A DNA stretch of 64,000 nucleotides from Corallium rubrum (Eukaryota > Cnidaria > Anthozoa > Scleralcyonacea > Coralliidae), in the NCBI GenBank assembly GCA_964035015.1, contig CAXIUP010000288.1, positions 219,001 through 283,000 on the forward strand, in the 5' to 3' direction. A model generated the notes under the pieces. The model saw only the letters and a program-made list of their open reading frames with translations. It was not told the DNA's origin and ran no database searches. The translations under genes and the position numbers were made by a program. Within the stretch, counting starts at the first letter, position 1; each line of letters starts with the position of its first letter. This document shows, piece after piece, positions 42,740 through 51,603 of the stretch.

Positions 42740-43165
42740 TTAAATAAGCCCTGCCCTATGTGCTATGAAACCCACAGAGACTCCTGCTATAGCAACAAAC
42801 ATTACCTGGTACTTCTGCATCTCCTCAGAAGGTTTATAGAAGTCCCCAAGTTTAGGCTCATCCCTGAAGGTCATACCATTTGAGGTGTATGTTCTCAGCT
42901 TATCCAAGGCCCTGTTAATGGTGTTTATGTCGGCGTTGGCATCACTTAACTCCGCTCTAAGTTGAGCCAGTTTGTCCTTATGTCTTATCTCATTCTCATA
43001 GAACGCTTCCTTAGCTGCTGCCAGCTTTTCTAAGCTTAGGTTATGTCTCTTAACTTCCTTCTCATATCCAGTGTGGTTGAGCTTGTTAAATAGGAAACCT
43101 GCCCCAGCAAAACTTAATGCAGCGAATGTTGTCTGAAGAGCCCCACCTGCTAGTGCACCTGCCAT
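42740..43165 (-). CDS. Conserved Polinton membrane/coiled-coil protein
   Basis: 141 residues: hydrophobic Ala/Gly-rich N-terminus (residues 1-25), a long charged helix likely to be a coiled coil (35-90, HNLSLEKLAAAKEAFYENEI), the conserved EPKLGDFYKPSEEMQKYQ segment and a C-terminal membrane span (118-138). I recognise this layout as recurring in animal Polintons; its function is unknown. It is likely a virion-membrane or structural protein. Ends 9 bp before the gene at 43174. Confidence 0.6.
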   Translation of the reverse strand: MAGALAGGALQTTFAALSFAGAGFLFNKLNHTGYEKEVKRHNLSLEKLAAAKEAFYENEIRHKDKLAQLRAELSDANADINTINRALDKLRTYTSNGMTFRDEPKLGDFYKPSEEMQKYQVMFVAIAGVSVGFIAHRAGLI

Positions 43166-43173
43166 AATGTTAA

Positions 43174-43407
43174 CTAGGTATTTTTGAAGGGGTCCTCAGG
43201 TATGTATTTCTTCTGCTGCAGGTATTTTACAGTTAGTGTTGATGCTGTGATACCAACTGCTAGCTTTACATATGACTTCACACTCTCAGCTGATGTAAGC
43301 GGTTCCCTAAACAGCTTCTTACTTGCCATGCTAAATAGTACAGCTCCTACCGTAACTAGAACAGCGTCGAATCCTTCATTCATAAGTTCCTTCCTCTGAG
43401 CCGACAT
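43174..43407 (-). CDS. Small Polinton membrane protein, 77 residues
   Basis: Two hydrophobic segments (about residues 14-28 and 46-60) and a conserved-looking end YLQQKKYIPEDPFKN. The start codon lies in a TAGTATGTCG context like that of the polymerase. Function unknown. Part of the tight minus-strand membrane-protein cluster (gaps of 8 and 18 bp). Confidence 0.55.
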   Translation of the reverse strand: MSAQRKELMNEGFDAVLVTVGAVLFSMASKKLFREPLTSAESVKSYVKLAVGITASTLTVKYLQQKKYIPEDPFKNT

Positions 43408-43425
43408 ACTACTAGTGATATTTAG

Positions 43426-43746
43426 TTACAATGTCTCCAGCTTGCTGCTCATGGTCTCTGGTTCCACAGCAGGGGTGATGACAGCAGCAGCAGCTACCTC
43501 CCTCCTGTCACTTTTCCATGTGAAGTATAATGACACACCCGCTACCAGAAGTCCTGCTAGTCCTAACATATATCCATTAGAAGGTAATGACCATGAGCAA
43601 TCTGGCTCATCCATCTTTATTCTTTCCCTCATCTTCTTCTCTTTAGCTGCTTTGGATATTGCTGCCAGCCTCTTACCTGCCTCTACACGTTTGGGATCTT
43701 TAGTCTTAACATCAGTAGTGATCTTGGGGTCTTTACTGTCAGACAT
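43426..43746 (-). CDS. Basic single-span membrane protein
   Basis: 106 residues. Lys/Arg-rich N-terminus (KDPKRVEAGKRLAAISKAAK) and one membrane span (residues 58-76, YMLGLAGLLVAGVSLYFTW). The KDPKRVEAGKRLA motif recurs in Polintons of other animals as I recall. Function unknown; possibly virion-associated. Confidence 0.55.
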   Translation of the reverse strand: MSDSKDPKITTDVKTKDPKRVEAGKRLAAISKAAKEKKMRERIKMDEPDCSWSLPSNGYMLGLAGLLVAGVSLYFTWKSDRREVAAAAVITPAVEPETMSSKLETL

Positions 43747-43769
43747 CTTATAGATTACCTCAGGTTTAC

Positions 43770-44573
43770 TTACCGTCTTGCTGTGAGATACACTGCAGAT
43801 ACCGCTAAGATAACTGTGAGATACTTACCAGTAAATACTAGGACATCTCCACCAGCCTCCTCAATATCTGACCATGGTATACTTACCTTAGCTGGGTTAA
43901 GCTTCTCCCACTTTCTCCTCTTCTTCCCCGCATGTATCACATCTGAGCCTCCTCTTGTTAGTCCAACTGCTAGCCCTGTGACTATCGCCGCTATGCTAAG
44001 ACCAATACCCACTATCACACCAGCCCTCTTCATAGTGTTTCTAAGCATCTTTCTCTGCCACTCATCATAGTACTCCCTTATACCAGTCCTTAGCATATCA
44101 CTATCCTCATCTGTGAGAACCCTTCCAATTGATATGAACTCACCTCCAAGGTACTTCACAGAGTAGTCATTAACAAGACCTGTATCGCTCTGCTCCCTAG
44201 TGATCTCGAGGGTACCATTGTCCAGCAGGTAGTCTACGAACCTTGGATCATTACATCCAGGCTCGAGGTTTAGAATGTTAGTGAAGAAATCCTCCGTGTC
44301 TCTATACGCGTGACCTCTCCTGATCTTCTTCATCCTATCCTCACCAACAAGTATTCTGGAATGACTGTCAGTGTAATATTCCTGCTGATTAACAGTTCTA
44401 CCTAAATGTAGTCCCTGCGGCTCTGCAGTATCTCTGCCAGGATCAACACTATCTGTTCCACCGAAATCTGTTTCCTCAGTTTGAGGTGTGTAGTCAGCAA
44501 CCTGGCTGTCATCACCGTTAGGAACCTTATAACTACCTAAAGCATTCATCTCAAACTCCCCTAAGCCCGCCAT
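43770..44573 (-). CDS. Polinton membrane protein, 267 residues
   Basis: Acidic N-terminal half (rich in D/E/T), then RGHAYRDTEDFF, a basic stretch and a membrane span at about 185-207 (VIVGIGLSIAAIVTGLAVGL), a KKRRK motif, and a second C-terminal span (VFTGKYLTVILAVSAVYLTA). The RGHAY motif is shared with the protein encoded at 44551-44922 (YRGHAYM), so the two may derive from one ancestor. Overlaps that gene by 23 bp. Function unknown. Confidence 0.5.
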   Translation of the reverse strand: MAGLGEFEMNALGSYKVPNGDDSQVADYTPQTEETDFGGTDSVDPGRDTAEPQGLHLGRTVNQQEYYTDSHSRILVGEDRMKKIRRGHAYRDTEDFFTNILNLEPGCNDPRFVDYLLDNGTLEITREQSDTGLVNDYSVKYLGGEFISIGRVLTDEDSDMLRTGIREYYDEWQRKMLRNTMKRAGVIVGIGLSIAAIVTGLAVGLTRGGSDVIHAGKKRRKWEKLNPAKVSIPWSDIEEAGGDVLVFTGKYLTVILAVSAVYLTARR

Positions 44574-44922
44574 AATACTCCGATGATTTCATATACGCAT
44601 GGCCTCTGTAGACCCTACTATACCTATCCTTTATTTTCTTCTCCAATGGCATAGTGCTGTCATTTATTATGTTGTCTACCATGGTCAGGTTGCTGAACAT
44701 TGTTGATCTGTCAAACTCAATACCTCTCAGATATCCTTTGATTGTATTCAGGGATTTTGTATAGCTCTTGTATGCCACCTCACACTGACTGACTTTCTCC
44801 GCTATTCTCTTATTCTTGATATACCCATGCATAAGAAGTCCGATAGCACTTATAGATAATGTAGCTAATTCACCCAATGCGCTGAATGCTCCGCCGGCAA
44901 CAGTTAGGAATATAGCAGACAT
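44551..44922 (-). CDS. Polinton membrane protein, 123 residues
   Basis: N-terminal hydrophobic region (residues 1-33) with a likely membrane span, then a helical charged part and YRGHAYM-SSEYYGG at the end, echoing the neighbour at 43770. Function unknown. Confidence 0.5.
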   Translation of the reverse strand: MSAIFLTVAGGAFSALGELATLSISAIGLLMHGYIKNKRIAEKVSQCEVAYKSYTKSLNTIKGYLRGIEFDRSTMFSNLTMVDNIINDSTMPLEKKIKDRYSRVYRGHAYMKSSEYYGGLRGV

Positions 44923-44941
44923 GTTCAGGGTAAGATTAATC

Positions 44942-45058
44942 CTAGAGGGCCATCATGTGGTAGTGCTCGTACAGTGACTTTAACATCTCAACCTCTTCCG
45001 GGCTAAGCTTATCGGATATGTGGTTGAATCTTATTATACTCTTCTCTCTGTTAAGCAT
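44942..45058 (-). CDS. Possible 38-residue protein
   Basis: MLNREKSIIRFNHISDKLSP then EEVEMLKSLYEHYHMM. It fills the gap between the fibre-like gene and the membrane cluster with correct spacing. Too short to be sure. Confidence 0.3.
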   Translation of the reverse strand: MLNREKSIIRFNHISDKLSPEEVEMLKSLYEHYHMMAL

Positions 45059-45071
45059 AACATAGGCAGGA

Positions 45072-45731
45072 TTAAACAGGCTCGTAAAACGCTACAGTTA
45101 GACAACTCTCATTACCACTAGTCAGCCCAGTTATTGTTGGGTAGATGTAACCGACAGATGGTTTATTAGTAGCCTGCTGTGCTGAGATAGTATCTTTCAC
45201 ATAGAAGTCATGATTAACAGGTATAGACCAGTGACCGCTATAATGTCTATCTGCATTACCTAAGGTTAGTGTACCCAGTAGCTCGGAACCTTGTGTATCC
45301 TTATAGGTGACATAGTACAGACGGTACGCAACCTGAACAACATTGTCAGGCACGACGCCATCTGTGTCGAACGAGTGGCATAATATTCTTATCATGGTGT
45401 CCTTACTTACTGGGACCATTGGGTAGGTGTTACTATTGAGTGCTTCCAGCGTTCCACCAGTTGCTTGGTAGTACCAGACCATTGTGGCGTTAAGTCTGTA
45501 ATTTTCCTTCTTAGCGAACTTTTCTGTGGCATACTTCTTATTTATCAGGTGGTTGTCATCAGTTGCTTTTTTACTCTGGGTTATTCCGTACACCCCCATA
45601 TCAATGTCTCCTGTTGCTGTACCTTTTAGTTTGTCCCTCTTAGCGAGAAATTCCCCGGTTACATAGTCCCTGCAAGTCACATGAGTACCATCTGACGGAT
45701 ATCTGGGATGGCTTATCTGAAATCCTTCCAT
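45072..45731 (-). CDS. Fibre-like attachment protein candidate
   Basis: 219 residues. The middle part (GTATGDIDMGVYGITQSKKA, then DDNHLINKKYATEKF) has the repeating pattern of trimeric phage and adenovirus fibre shafts and tail-fibre necks (GNxDMG-V-ITG-x-P-x-x-DA-NKKYVD). The C-terminal 120 residues, rich in Y/T/S and hydrophobics, would be a beta-sandwich head. A receptor-binding role is inferred from the pattern. The gene faces the penton-like gene across a 125-bp divergent promoter region, which suits a fibre-penton pairing. Confidence 0.55.
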   Translation of the reverse strand: MEGFQISHPRYPSDGTHVTCRDYVTGEFLAKRDKLKGTATGDIDMGVYGITQSKKATDDNHLINKKYATEKFAKKENYRLNATMVWYYQATGGTLEALNSNTYPMVPVSKDTMIRILCHSFDTDGVVPDNVVQVAYRLYYVTYKDTQGSELLGTLTLGNADRHYSGHWSIPVNHDFYVKDTISAQQATNKPSVGYIYPTITGLTSGNESCLTVAFYEPV

Positions 45732-45855
45732 ATTAATGTCTCCCGTTGCCTTACCATCTAGGGCGTTGGTGGTGGTTGTATCAGTGCCATTGCTAAAACC
45801 TAAATTAAGACTAATATATTAGGACATATAAGCCTGCCATAATATTATCTATATT
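45732..45855. promoter_or_regulatory. Divergent intergenic region of the Polinton
   Basis: Separates the minus-strand and plus-strand blocks. AT-rich with TAATATATTAGG and TATTATCTATATT just before the start at 45856. The only sizeable gap between opposing 5' ends, so both late transcripts probably begin here. Confidence 0.5.
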
Positions 45856-46521
45856 ATGAGGAAACTTACTGCGATTATAGAGGGATCACATAAGGTTATT
45901 AGACTGGAGGAGCCTATACTGACAGGGAAAAATCCTCATATTCTGCTGAAGAAGGCCTACATAATGTGGGAGTACTATAATGTATCCAGCAGTAAGGGTA
46001 ACTACTATGTTCACAATAAGAGGGTGAACAAATTCCTTGGGGATGGTTACTACACATTCCAGGATTTTAAGAAGATACTTGAGGGGAACAGCGGGGTTAC
46101 ATTAACACTTAGTAAACCAGAGGCTAAGTGTACTATGGTGACTGACAGTAGCACGACGCTAGTACTGCATAACAACCTAGCCTCTTTACTAGGAATCAGC
46201 ACCCGTATATTCTTACCAGGTAGTAGCACAGATAGTGGGCTGATAAATGTGAATAATGGACTGAAGTACTTGGGGGTTATGTGTAATGTGATATCCACAT
46301 CAATGAATTTATACAATGGAAGGAAGAGTAATACCCTAGTGAGTCTTCCAGTAACTAGTGAGCAGTCGCTGTTCGGTTCGACACAGTCATTTGTTGACAT
46401 TGAGACCGAGCTGGAAATTGACAGAGGTGTTATAAATGAGTTGGAATTCCATGTAACAGATCAGAACGGAAACCCGCTGAATGGTTTTGGGAGCATGTTG
46501 CTGGAGCTGTACATCTCGTAG
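45856..46521 (+). CDS. Penton-like minor capsid protein candidate
   Basis: 221 residues, beta-rich. The C-terminal part (LEIDRGVINELEFHVTDQNG, then LNGFGSMLLELYI) matches the end pattern of single-jelly-roll minor capsid (penton) proteins in Polintons and adintoviruses as I know them. It precedes the integrase by only 5 bp. It would sit at capsid vertices, with the fibre-like protein of 45072. Confidence 0.6.
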   Translation: MRKLTAIIEGSHKVIRLEEPILTGKNPHILLKKAYIMWEYYNVSSSKGNYYVHNKRVNKFLGDGYYTFQDFKKILEGNSGVTLTLSKPEAKCTMVTDSSTTLVLHNNLASLLGISTRIFLPGSSTDSGLINVNNGLKYLGVMCNVISTSMNLYNGRKSNTLVSLPVTSEQSLFGSTQSFVDIETELEIDRGVINELEFHVTDQNGNPLNGFGSMLLELYIS

Positions 46522-46526
46522 AGTAT

Positions 46527-47615
46527 ATGGACAATGGCATAGAATTGGAACAGGGGCTTAGAGATATATACTATAATCCGGCAACTGGTTACCAGTCATC
46601 TGAGAGACTTTACCAGAAAGCATTGGCTGATGGTCTCCCCGGTGTGAGTAGGAAGAAGGTCACTGAGTGGCTGAAATCGCAGGACACTTTTACACGATAC
46701 AGGAAAATAGTTGGTAGGCATACGTTTAGACAGACTAGGGTTTACTACCTTGGTGAGCAGCTACAAATGGATCTTGTTGATATGGGTAAGTATGGGAATA
46801 AGAATGGGGGATACCGTTGGATACTGATGGCTGTTGAAATTCTAAGTAGATACGCCTTTGCAATCCCTGTGTATAGGAAAGACACTGGAAGTATGACCAA
46901 GGCGGTAACGTTGTTGCTTAAGAAATTTAAGAAGCGTTTTGGAGCGGATCCAGAACTGGTGCAGTTTGATGATGGTAAGGAATTTTACAATGTTGGGGTG
47001 AGGTCCCTACTGGAAGGAGCTGGTGCTAAGTACTTTAGCACTCTATCAGATAAGAAGGCTGCTGTTGTGGAACGGTTCAACAGAACCTTAAAGACGGTTA
47101 TGTGGAAGTACTTCTACAGTAAGGGAACATATAAGTGGACTGATGTTCTAGACTCTCTGGTTAGCAATTACAATAACAGTAAGCATAGAACTATACTGAT
47201 GAAACCGGCTAATGTGAATAAAAGTAACGAGGCTGAAGTTTGGAACACCTTATTTGGCCACACATCTGGAGAATACCCTCTAGCTAAATTTAAAGTTGGT
47301 GATACTGTCAGGATAAGCAAGTACAAAAGCATATTCACTAAGGGCTATGAGGCTAACTTCACGGAGGAACTATTCAAGGTGACTAAGGTGATTAGGGGTG
47401 TTCCAAATGTTTATGAAATAGCGGACTTAGAGGGTGAGCCAATAATTGGGAAGTTTTATGAAGAGGAGCTAAGTGCTGTTGTTAAGAAGGATCATGTTTA
47501 TAGGGTGGAGAAAATACTGAAGAGGAAAAAGAAGATGGCCCTGGTGAAGTGGCTCGGGTATGATAGCAAGCATAATAGCTGGGTACCTGAGAGTGATATC
47601 CAGAATATTGGTTAG
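46527..47615 (+). CDS. Polinton integrase (RVE core with chromodomain)
   Basis: 362 residues. Retrovirus-type integrase core with D82 in MDLVDMG, D148/D149 in QFDDGKEFYN and E182 in AAVVERFNR, the DDE triad that joins the element ends to target DNA with a 6-bp stagger. The C-terminal 50 residues (DHVYRVEKILKRKKKMALVK, then LGYDSKHNSWVPESDI) are a chromodomain that can guide target choice. The N-terminal 75 residues are helical. Length normal for the family. Confidence 0.9.
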   Translation: MDNGIELEQGLRDIYYNPATGYQSSERLYQKALADGLPGVSRKKVTEWLKSQDTFTRYRKIVGRHTFRQTRVYYLGEQLQMDLVDMGKYGNKNGGYRWILMAVEILSRYAFAIPVYRKDTGSMTKAVTLLLKKFKKRFGADPELVQFDDGKEFYNVGVRSLLEGAGAKYFSTLSDKKAAVVERFNRTLKTVMWKYFYSKGTYKWTDVLDSLVSNYNNSKHRTILMKPANVNKSNEAEVWNTLFGHTSGEYPLAKFKVGDTVRISKYKSIFTKGYEANFTEELFKVTKVIRGVPNVYEIADLEGEPIIGKFYEEELSAVVKKDHVYRVEKILKRKKKMALVKWLGYDSKHNSWVPESDIQNIG

Positions 47616-47622
47616 TGTATAG

Positions 47623-49149
47623 ATGGCTGAAGGTGGTGACGTATTTGACGACTTTGAAAACAATCCTACTGAAAATGGTGAAGGGGATGGTGGAGAGCGG
47701 CCAGAATATGATGACCCGTTATTTCAGGATGAAGATCCTTATGCTGAGACTAAATGGATTGATGAGGACATAAACTATGAGGGTAGGGACATTACTAATG
47801 TTAGGAGAGTAGGAATTAAGGATAATCTACGGGACTTCGTTAACAATTTGATAACTAATAAAGGCACCTTCAGTAAAAAATTGCGGAGATATAAACAGAA
47901 CAAGGCGGTTAGGCTTATCAGATCGTTCTTAACTGTATCTGAAGGTCTTACTACTAGACCCATACTAAATAATGAGCCTGGTCTGGAAATAATACGAGGC
48001 GTCTCTTTTGGGAAAAGTGGGAAAGTCGTATCAGGTGGTCACGAGCTAACTCTTAGTTACCGTAGTGTAGACGTCAGGTTGATTAACACGTCCCGTGATG
48101 ACGATAGTGGTAACCCTATCACTGAGAAACTTAATGTGGGGTCAGACATAGAGAAGGAGTTCACCGAACTAGTTGAACATGTAGTAGTGCTTACAAGTCA
48201 CTATATAGAGTCATTGGCAGATGAAACAGGGGCAAGTAAGGAAGTAGTTAGTGATGTGGTTAGTGAAAATGAGTATGCCGAGCACACACCTGAGGTGATT
48301 GAGGCTATGGTTAGGGATAAGAATAGGTACGGTGTTAGACTAAAACCGGGGGAGAAGATAGACAGACTTCTTATGGACTTTAGTGACACCACCATTTTTG
48401 ACGGGACAGGTAATGACCCAGTTAGTCTTCCAGACATACCCCAGGGTTTAGTCATGGAAATAGTTGAGTCAGCTGTTTCAGAGATCGGTGGGAGGTTACG
48501 TGAGAGGGTCAGTGAGCTTACAGAGCAGGAGATTCGTGAGTTCTCAGGGATGTTGAATCCTAAGGGGGATGCCGACACTAAGATAGAAGCACTGGACCAG
48601 TTGGCTAATGAATACAGACTGAAGGCTTTGAGAGAGACCGACAATCTGAAAGAGCAACTGTATAGAAGTATTCAGGAGGTTGCTGAGCTTAAGTCTGATC
48701 TGATACATATTGTTGAGAAAGGTGGTGTCCCTAAATATAGTGAGGCTAGGGTAGTGTTTGAGGAAAAGGTTGATGGTAATGAGAGTATAGAAGATCTGTC
48801 TAGGTTAGAACGTTTTAAGAAGTGGATGAAGGAGAACTGGCTTGGTGCGACATCGCTTGCTGTAGCTGTGGCTTCCCTTCTGACGACGGTAATAATGGGA
48901 ATGCGCTATAATATCAAAAGAGGTGCTAACGCTGCCGTATCATTTGGACGGTCAGTCTATAACGCCTTTAGGAATCTGGCAAAGAAACTTGGCCCAGTGT
49001 TAGGTCCTATTATCATGGCGGTTGGTAACCTGATAGTTGCTCTGCTAAAGTATGGTGCCATGGGTCTGGCCTGGTTGGCTAGCAATCTGTGGGTGTTGGT
49101 TCTGGCGATCGTATGGATGGTTTATGATAGATATGGAAAAAAGAAATAA
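47623..49149 (+). CDS. Large Polinton membrane protein
   Basis: 508 residues. Very acidic N-terminus (about residues 1-55), a mixed alpha/beta middle with KPGEKIDRLL, a coiled-coil-like stretch (about 325-370) and a C-terminal membrane module: a span at about 410-432 (SLAVAVASLLTTVIMGMRY), then a long hydrophobic region from 455 to 502 that could make two spans. Function unknown; by position in the structural cluster it may be a virion or membrane-penetration protein. Confidence 0.55.
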   Translation: MAEGGDVFDDFENNPTENGEGDGGERPEYDDPLFQDEDPYAETKWIDEDINYEGRDITNVRRVGIKDNLRDFVNNLITNKGTFSKKLRRYKQNKAVRLIRSFLTVSEGLTTRPILNNEPGLEIIRGVSFGKSGKVVSGGHELTLSYRSVDVRLINTSRDDDSGNPITEKLNVGSDIEKEFTELVEHVVVLTSHYIESLADETGASKEVVSDVVSENEYAEHTPEVIEAMVRDKNRYGVRLKPGEKIDRLLMDFSDTTIFDGTGNDPVSLPDIPQGLVMEIVESAVSEIGGRLRERVSELTEQEIREFSGMLNPKGDADTKIEALDQLANEYRLKALRETDNLKEQLYRSIQEVAELKSDLIHIVEKGGVPKYSEARVVFEEKVDGNESIEDLSRLERFKKWMKENWLGATSLAVAVASLLTTVIMGMRYNIKRGANAAVSFGRSVYNAFRNLAKKLGPVLGPIIMAVGNLIVALLKYGAMGLAWLASNLWVLVLAIVWMVYDRYGKKK

Positions 49150-49164
49150 GATATAACTTAGTCT

Positions 49165-50400
49165 ATGTTGCAGGAAGATAGAATCAATCCGAGCTACAAA
49201 CTAAAGAAACCGGACAGTAGTAAGAAAGGCACTAGGAGAGTAGTCGACGTAACATTTAACCCAACACATATATCCTCTGGTCAAGACCTTTATGTAAAGC
49301 TGTCGACACTACCAGTTAGTCATGTACTAATTCCTGGTAGTAGGATGCTTACATTCACCCTGAAAAATGGTAACAAGGAGTCATACCATCAGAACAACCT
49401 TAAGTCCACACTGTTCAAGCAAGTAACCCACAAGCTTAATGGGGAAATATACAGGGACCTGAATGAAGCCCATGTTCTTAGGTGTTATGAGGACCTTTGG
49501 TCTAAGTCAAAGCGGGTTGGAAAAATTGATCAAGGTCTTGATGGGAGTGTTAATCTTGCTAAGCTTAGAAGTCAGGATGCTAGTAGTGATGCTAGTGTTG
49601 CTGGTGATGACACTGTGTATAGTATCTATGGTGATAGGTTCACAATACCTATTGATGATGACTGGCTTAGCGAGAATGGGGCCATCTATCCCCAAGCATT
49701 GCAGAACACACATGAGACCATACTAAAGATCAACACACCAGATAACGTATTACTCCCCGGAGGCAGCGGTAAGGCTGTTCCAGCAAGCTTCAGACTTGAT
49801 AACCTTAAGCTTAGGTATGAGACAGTTGAGAATGAGATGCTAGCAGGCGAGGTTGAGGGGATTTACAGCAGGGGGAAATCTTCCTATTACAGTCACGCCA
49901 CCCTGGTTAAGACCTTTCCAGTTACTGCTGCAAGCACAAAGATTCATGAAAACGTAAACTTACCAAGGAAGTCCCTTAGAAATATTGTAATGATCTTCAA
50001 AAGAGCCACCGATGGTAGTGAGTCATTCTACTACCCAGCTATAGAAAGTGTTAAGATAAGCTTCCAGGGTCAGCCAAACTTCCTGTACACACAGTCGATG
50101 AAAAAGTACGATTTCTTCAATGAGGCCAGTCGGGTGTTCTTCCCATGTGACGACAGGTTTGATAGGAATGTTAGCGAGGGAAATTTCTTCAAAGATAAAT
50201 TCGCTCTGGTCTGTGACTTCTCAACAACAGCACTTAAAAGGGTTCAGGGTCAGGGTGTGAGGCTAACTGATACACAGAATGGAATACTTATCGAGGTTGA
50301 GAAAAGTGCTGGGACCACTGCCTGTACCTGCTACCTTTACGTGCTGTCGGATGGGTTAATCAACCTAGCTAATGGTCAGCTTCAGTCTATTCAGTATTAG
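49165..50400 (+). CDS. Probable major capsid protein (double jelly-roll)
   Basis: 411 residues with no membrane segment, beta-rich throughout. VTFNPTHISSGQDLYVKLST, HVLIPGSRMLTFTLKNGN and LFKQVTHKLNGEIYRDLNE are reminiscent of Polinton major capsid proteins. The gene ends 3 bp before the packaging ATPase, the usual morphogenesis neighbour. I judge by pattern and context; a fold-level comparison is needed to separate it from other late structural proteins. Confidence 0.6.
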   Translation: MLQEDRINPSYKLKKPDSSKKGTRRVVDVTFNPTHISSGQDLYVKLSTLPVSHVLIPGSRMLTFTLKNGNKESYHQNNLKSTLFKQVTHKLNGEIYRDLNEAHVLRCYEDLWSKSKRVGKIDQGLDGSVNLAKLRSQDASSDASVAGDDTVYSIYGDRFTIPIDDDWLSENGAIYPQALQNTHETILKINTPDNVLLPGGSGKAVPASFRLDNLKLRYETVENEMLAGEVEGIYSRGKSSYYSHATLVKTFPVTAASTKIHENVNLPRKSLRNIVMIFKRATDGSESFYYPAIESVKISFQGQPNFLYTQSMKKYDFFNEASRVFFPCDDRFDRNVSEGNFFKDKFALVCDFSTTALKRVQGQGVRLTDTQNGILIEVEKSAGTTACTCYLYVLSDGLINLANGQLQSIQY

Positions 50401-50403
50401 TGT

Positions 50404-51000
50404 ATGGATAAGCCAGAGACTATTCTGATAGTTGGACCATCTGGGTGTGGTAAGACTTACACATTGCTTAACGAAATACTTTCTGTAGAGTACGGGAAGT
50501 ATTTTGACTTCATCATAATACTCTGTCCCACACTGTGGATAAATACGACATACCTAGACTGGGGATATCTTAATAGCGACCCAGATGTCATCGGACTTAG
50601 CATAAGCCCAGATAGACTAGACCCTGTTATTGAGGCTGTGGTAAAAATTTACTCCGGATCTAAGACTGCTGTAATAGTTGATGACATGAGTAACACAGGT
50701 GATCAACATCTTAACGACGGCATGCTGGCTTTTTTATCATACAGTGGCAGGCATCATAATATCACATTGTTCATTCTAACGCAAAAGCTAAACAGTGTCG
50801 CGACTGGTATAAGGGACAACACCACCAGACTGTTATTTTTCAGTACGCATAACAGGAGAAGTATGAAGGTGCTAAGGGATGAGTTTTTTGGACATATAGC
50901 AGACGATGAAACGGAAAAGTCTATCATTGCGCAGCTTGCCACTGGTAAGTACCTTGACATTAAACTCAGTGCGCAGCCTCCGACCTATGAGGTTAAATGA
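50404..51000 (+). CDS. Genome-packaging ATPase (FtsK/HerA-type)
   Basis: 198 residues. Walker A GPSGCGKT at residues 11-18, Walker B TAVIVDDMS at about 88-96 and a sensor-like ITLFILTQ at about 125-132. Matches the short A32-like packaging ATPases of Polintons, adenovirus-like elements and giant viruses that pump DNA into capsids. Follows the capsid gene by 3 bp. Length normal. Confidence 0.85.
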   Translation: MDKPETILIVGPSGCGKTYTLLNEILSVEYGKYFDFIIILCPTLWINTTYLDWGYLNSDPDVIGLSISPDRLDPVIEAVVKIYSGSKTAVIVDDMSNTGDQHLNDGMLAFLSYSGRHHNITLFILTQKLNSVATGIRDNTTRLLFFSTHNRRSMKVLRDEFFGHIADDETEKSIIAQLATGKYLDIKLSAQPPTYEVK

Positions 51001-51015
51001 AACATAACCTAATGT

Positions 51016-51603
51016 ATGCCTAAGAGGGAAGGTAAGCGCAGTAAAAATGAGTCAGTTGTTATTGAAGATGATGAAGCTATCGAAAAACTAGTTGACGAGC
51101 TGCAGGTTGCGGAAGAGAGTATCGCTAAAACCATAAACACTGACGCTGGCGCAGACACCAGGCGCGAGGAACTTATAGTCGCGTCTGATGATGGGTACAT
51201 TACCCAGAAGTCCGGACATATAAGGAAATGTAGTGAGAAGACACTAGACAAAATTTATAAGGCTTATGAAGCTAAAAGGAAGAAGGACGCAGACGGGTTC
51301 CTAACAGATTTACTAATAAGTCAGTTCTCAACAATGCTTGGTGGCCTTGACGCAATTGAGGATCCTGTTGCGCTAACATATGAACTTAAAAGTAATGGTA
51401 TACTGAGAAAAGATGTTGAGAGTATTATATCAGTAGTTAGCCCATACATACCCCTAATAGGATTACTTGGAGGTGTTGCTATAACTGGTAAGCACATATA
51501 CCAGCATAAGACCAAACTGGTGGAGAATAGTATACAACCTATAATATATGAACAAGACCCTAAATCGTTTCTTCGCCAAATATCCTTACGCCGACAAAAG
51601 TAA
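51016..51603 (+). CDS. Conserved Polinton late protein, 195 residues
   Basis: Charged N-terminus with a basic start (MPKREGKRSKN) and coiled-coil-like helices, then a hydrophobic segment at about 148-168 (YIPLIGLLGGVAITGKHIY). The block DGFLTDLLISQFSTMLGGLD is of a type I have seen in cnidarian Polintons. Its end overlaps the start of the next frame by about 55 bp. Function unknown. Confidence 0.5.
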   Translation: MPKREGKRSKNESVVIEDDEAIEKLVDELQVAEESIAKTINTDAGADTRREELIVASDDGYITQKSGHIRKCSEKTLDKIYKAYEAKRKKDADGFLTDLLISQFSTMLGGLDAIEDPVALTYELKSNGILRKDVESIISVVSPYIPLIGLLGGVAITGKHIYQHKTKLVENSIQPIIYEQDPKSFLRQISLRRQK

